Notes under the pieces: generated by a model
Seen by the model: the letters and a program-made list of their open reading frames with translations, nothing else
Databases searched by the model: none
Told to the model about the DNA's origin: nothing
Program-made: the position numbers and the translations under genes
NCBI GenBank assembly: GCA_037139735.1
Contig: JBAXFU010000015.1
Coordinates: 1-44,545 of the forward strand
DNA: 44,545 nt
Origin: UBA2402 sp037139735
Lineage (GTDB): Bacteria; Planctomycetota; Phycisphaerae; Phycisphaerales; UBA1924
Direction: 5' to 3'
In this document: positions 38,814 through 44,545 of the stretch, piece by piece
Position numbering within the stretch: the stretch's first letter is position 1
Layout of the letters: each line of letters opens with the position of its first letter

Positions 38814-38819
38814 TATCAT
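38814..38819 (+). promoter_or_regulatory. Candidate -10 (TATCAT) of the thrS leader transcript
   Basis: TATCAT ends 8 nt before the ATG of the Thr-rich leader open frame, so the transcript would start almost at that ATG. No clear -35 is visible. The spacing matches the permease gene at 5310. Confidence 0.4.
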
Positions 38820-38827
38820 CCTCGTGC

Positions 38828-38872
38828 ATGATCAGCCGGCCCGACACGTCGACGTTCACCACCTCCCGATGA
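38828..38872 (+). CDS. Candidate thrS leader peptide (14 residues, four Thr)
   Basis: The short frame encodes M-I-S-R-P-D-T-S-T-F-T-T-S-R and stops at TGA 38870-38872. Four of fourteen codons are Thr (positions 7, 9, 11, 12). It sits in the leader of the threonyl-tRNA synthetase gene and is followed by a strong intrinsic terminator. This is the classical layout of amino-acid-controlled attenuation. There is no Shine-Dalgarno sequence, but the candidate -10 lies so close that leaderless translation is plausible. The Thr content and position are seen; regulation is inferred. Confidence 0.5.
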   Translation: MISRPDTSTFTTSR

Positions 38873-38916
38873 CGCGGCCGAGCCGGCCCCGCCGCGTGTA
38901 GAACCCCGTCCCCTCC

Positions 38917-38953
38917 CGAGGCCCGGCACCCCATCGCCGGGCCTCGTTCTTTT
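38917..38953 (+). terminator. Intrinsic terminator in the thrS leader (candidate attenuator)
   Basis: A perfect 11-bp stem (38917-38927 with 38936-38946, all but two pairs G-C) has an 8-nt loop and is followed by T-T-C-T-T-T-T. It ends 35 nt before the thrS ATG. No plus-strand gene other than the short leader frame lies upstream, so its natural role is attenuation. An upstream GCCGGCCCC (38882-38890) can pair with the 5' arm of this stem, with one bulge and one mismatch. Confidence 0.65.
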
Positions 38954-38988
38954 CGCCCCGCACTCCCCTGCTCCCCCCAGCCCCAGCC

Positions 38989-41196
<2,208 letters not shown>

Positions 41197-41206
41197 TGTG
41201 GGAGGG

Positions 41207-41222
41207 GAGGCCGAAGGGCCTC
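41207..41222. terminator. Short GC hairpin between convergent thrS and fabI
   Basis: GAGGCC and GGCCTC form a 6-bp stem with a GAAG loop between the two coding ends. No T-run follows on either strand, so its function as a bidirectional terminator is only possible. Confidence 0.35.
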
Positions 41223-42006
41223 ACGCCCCCAGAATGTTCACGCCGCAGTCGACGTAGATCGTCTCGCCGGTGACGCCGCTGGCGAGGTCGCTGCACAGAT
41301 AGACGGCGGTCTTGCCCACGTCCGCGCCTTCGACGCCGCGGCGGAGCGGGGCGTGGGTGGAGACGGCGTCGGCCATCTTCTCGGTGCCCCCGACGGCCGA
41401 GCTGGCCAGCGTGCGGAGGTAGCCCCCGGAGATGCAGTTGACGCGGATGCCCGCCTCGCCCAGTTCGTTGGCGAGGTAGCGGTTGGTGCACTCGAGCGCG
41501 GCCTTGGCCACGCCCATGATGTTGTACCCCGGCACCACCTTCTCCGCCCCGTAGTACGACATGCTGAGGATCGAGCCCCCGCCGTTTCGCTGCATCAGCG
41601 GCTTGGCGGCGCGGGCGAAGGCCACCAGCGTGTACGCCGAGATGTCGATGGCGCTCAGATACTGCGCGCGGGGCGTCGTGACGAACTTGCCGGGCTGAAG
41701 CAGGTCGCGTTCGGCGAAGGCGATCGAGTGAATGACAAAGTCGAGCCGCGGAAAGTCCTGGCCGTACCTCGCGAAGACCGCCTCGATGTCGGCGTCGTTC
41801 GAGGCGTCCAGGGGCTGCAGCCACGCGTCGGGCTTGCCCATCTCGGTGAGGGACCGCTTCACGCGATGGGCGTTGCGGTCGCCGGGCAAGTGGGTGAAGG
41901 CGCACGTCGCGCCGTGGTCGGTGAGGGCCTTGGCGATGTGCCACGCGTAGGAGCGTTCATTGGCCACGCCGATCACGAGTCCGGACTTTCCAGCAAGCAG
42001 TTGCAT
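41221..42006 (-). CDS. fabI: Enoyl-[acyl-carrier-protein] reductase (NADH)
   Basis: This 261-residue short-chain-dehydrogenase-type enzyme catalyses the last step of each fatty-acid elongation round. The FabI signatures are present: G-V-A-N-E-R-S-Y-A-W near residues 13-22 of the nucleotide-binding site, and the active-site pattern Y-N-I-M-G-V-A-K-A-A-L-E near residue 160 with the conserved Tyr, Met and Lys. R-V-N-C-I-S-G-G near residue 190 is also typical. The start at 42006 is preceded by GGGGG; the frame is open 19 codons upstream but without family similarity. It lies downstream of katG on the same strand, separated by a hairpin-rich 216-bp gap. Confidence 0.96.
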   Translation of the reverse strand: MQLLAGKSGLVIGVANERSYAWHIAKALTDHGATCAFTHLPGDRNAHRVKRSLTEMGKPDAWLQPLDASNDADIEAVFARYGQDFPRLDFVIHSIAFAERDLLQPGKFVTTPRAQYLSAIDISAYTLVAFARAAKPLMQRNGGGSILSMSYYGAEKVVPGYNIMGVAKAALECTNRYLANELGEAGIRVNCISGGYLRTLASSAVGGTEKMADAVSTHAPLRRGVEGADVGKTAVYLCSDLASGVTGETIYVDCGVNILGA

Positions 42007-42064
42007 GCCCCCAGCGTATGACCGAGGCGGGCGACGGGGAAGGGCCGCGGGGCTGTGGACCATT

Positions 42065-42213
42065 CCCGCGGATGCGTCGCCGCGGGTTGCGCCCGACCTC
42101 GCGGCGACCCCTCCGGGGTCGGGCGCGTGTCATCGACGCAAGCGGAGGTGGCCACGAGGCATGGCCACCCCCGGCCATGTTCGGGAATCGCCTCGCGATC
42201 GCGGAGGCGATTC
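42065..42213. repeat. Four consecutive perfect inverted repeats in the katG-fabI gap
   Basis: Stems: 42065-42071/42080-42086 (7 bp, CCCGCGG), 42089-42098/42117-42126 (10 bp, GCGCCCGACC), 42147-42154/42162-42169 (8 bp, GGTGGCCA) and 42185-42194/42204-42213 (10 bp, GAATCGCCTC). Loops are 8, 18, 7 and 9 nt. The last lies 9 bp past the katG stop and could end its transcript, though no T-run follows. The rest would be the fabI leader. Confidence 0.6.
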
Positions 42214-42222
42214 GGTCGGCGG

Positions 42223-44406
<2,184 letters not shown>

Positions 44407-44545
44407 GGACGACTCGCTTTCGAAGGTGTGTCGCGGCGAACGACGCCCGCGAACTCGGTGCATCGTTGGCAGCCTCCGCCCGCCCGGGCGGATCGCCCAT
44501 GCCCGTTCCGACCCGCACGTGCGCCTCGCCCGGGACTCACCCTAG
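44407..44545. other. Upstream region of katG to the window edge
   Basis: 139 bp with no supported gene. Short frames on both strands continue off the edge but lack ribosome binding sites or recognisable products. No clear -10/-35 pair or peroxide-regulator box could be recognised. Confidence 0.4.

Overview
The window is a very GC-rich bacterial chromosome segment that looks like a member of the Planctomycetota, most likely class Phycisphaerae. The best evidence is a set of four secreted proteins ending in the same double dockerin-like tail (D-F-N-x-D-G-G-x-D-G-x-D...F-F-x-x-W, closing with A-G-G-C). Other evidence is a DUF1800/DUF1501 pair, a PEP-CTERM-like protein and very large secreted proteins. 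I see no tRNA, rRNA, CRISPR array, transposase or prophage gene. Coding density is high, and the GC-rich third codon positions create long antisense open frames that I treat as shadows.

Layout. 1-5270: 3' part of a giant repetitive beta-strand protein, cut by the window edge. 5310-6290: RbsC-type ABC permease without its usual partners. 6308-7535: divergent queC and queD (7-deazaguanine/queuosine precursors), followed by a secreted N-formylglutamate amidohydrolase-like protein. 8610-10938: two secreted proteins with the dockerin-like tail, one of them a PQQ-type beta-propeller. 10953-14836 (minus): lipoprotein PA/M28/PDZ peptidase, nadC and birA as one unit. 15135-19155 (plus): gcvP, moaC and a MogA-type gene. 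19149-21101 (minus): asparagine synthetase. 21429-23899: tailed subtilase and a DNRLRE/PEP-CTERM-like protein. 24129-27984: a tight DUF1800 - DUF1501 - tailed secreted protein operon. 28070-38668 (minus): an eight-gene, roughly 10.6 kb unit that starts with a duplicated thioredoxin-like protein and continues MoxR - DUF58 - membrane protein - VWA - VWA - helical membrane protein - giant BatD-like protein. 38828-41196 (plus): thrS with a leader. 41221-44406 (minus): katG followed by fabI.

The most notable observations are these. First, the thrS leader contains a 14-codon open frame with four Thr codons, followed by a perfect 11-bp hairpin and a T-run. This is the layout of ribosome-mediated transcription attenuation. 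Second, the four secreted tails are all exactly 55 residues long, begin with Cys and end with Cys as the last residue. Third, a Bat/MoxR-type envelope operon is headed by a tandem thioredoxin whose second copy has lost its CxxC. Fourth, four perfect inverted repeats are packed into the 216-bp katG-fabI gap. The housekeeping genes (queC/D, nadC, birA, gcvP, moaC, thrS, fabI, katG) are full length with their key residues.
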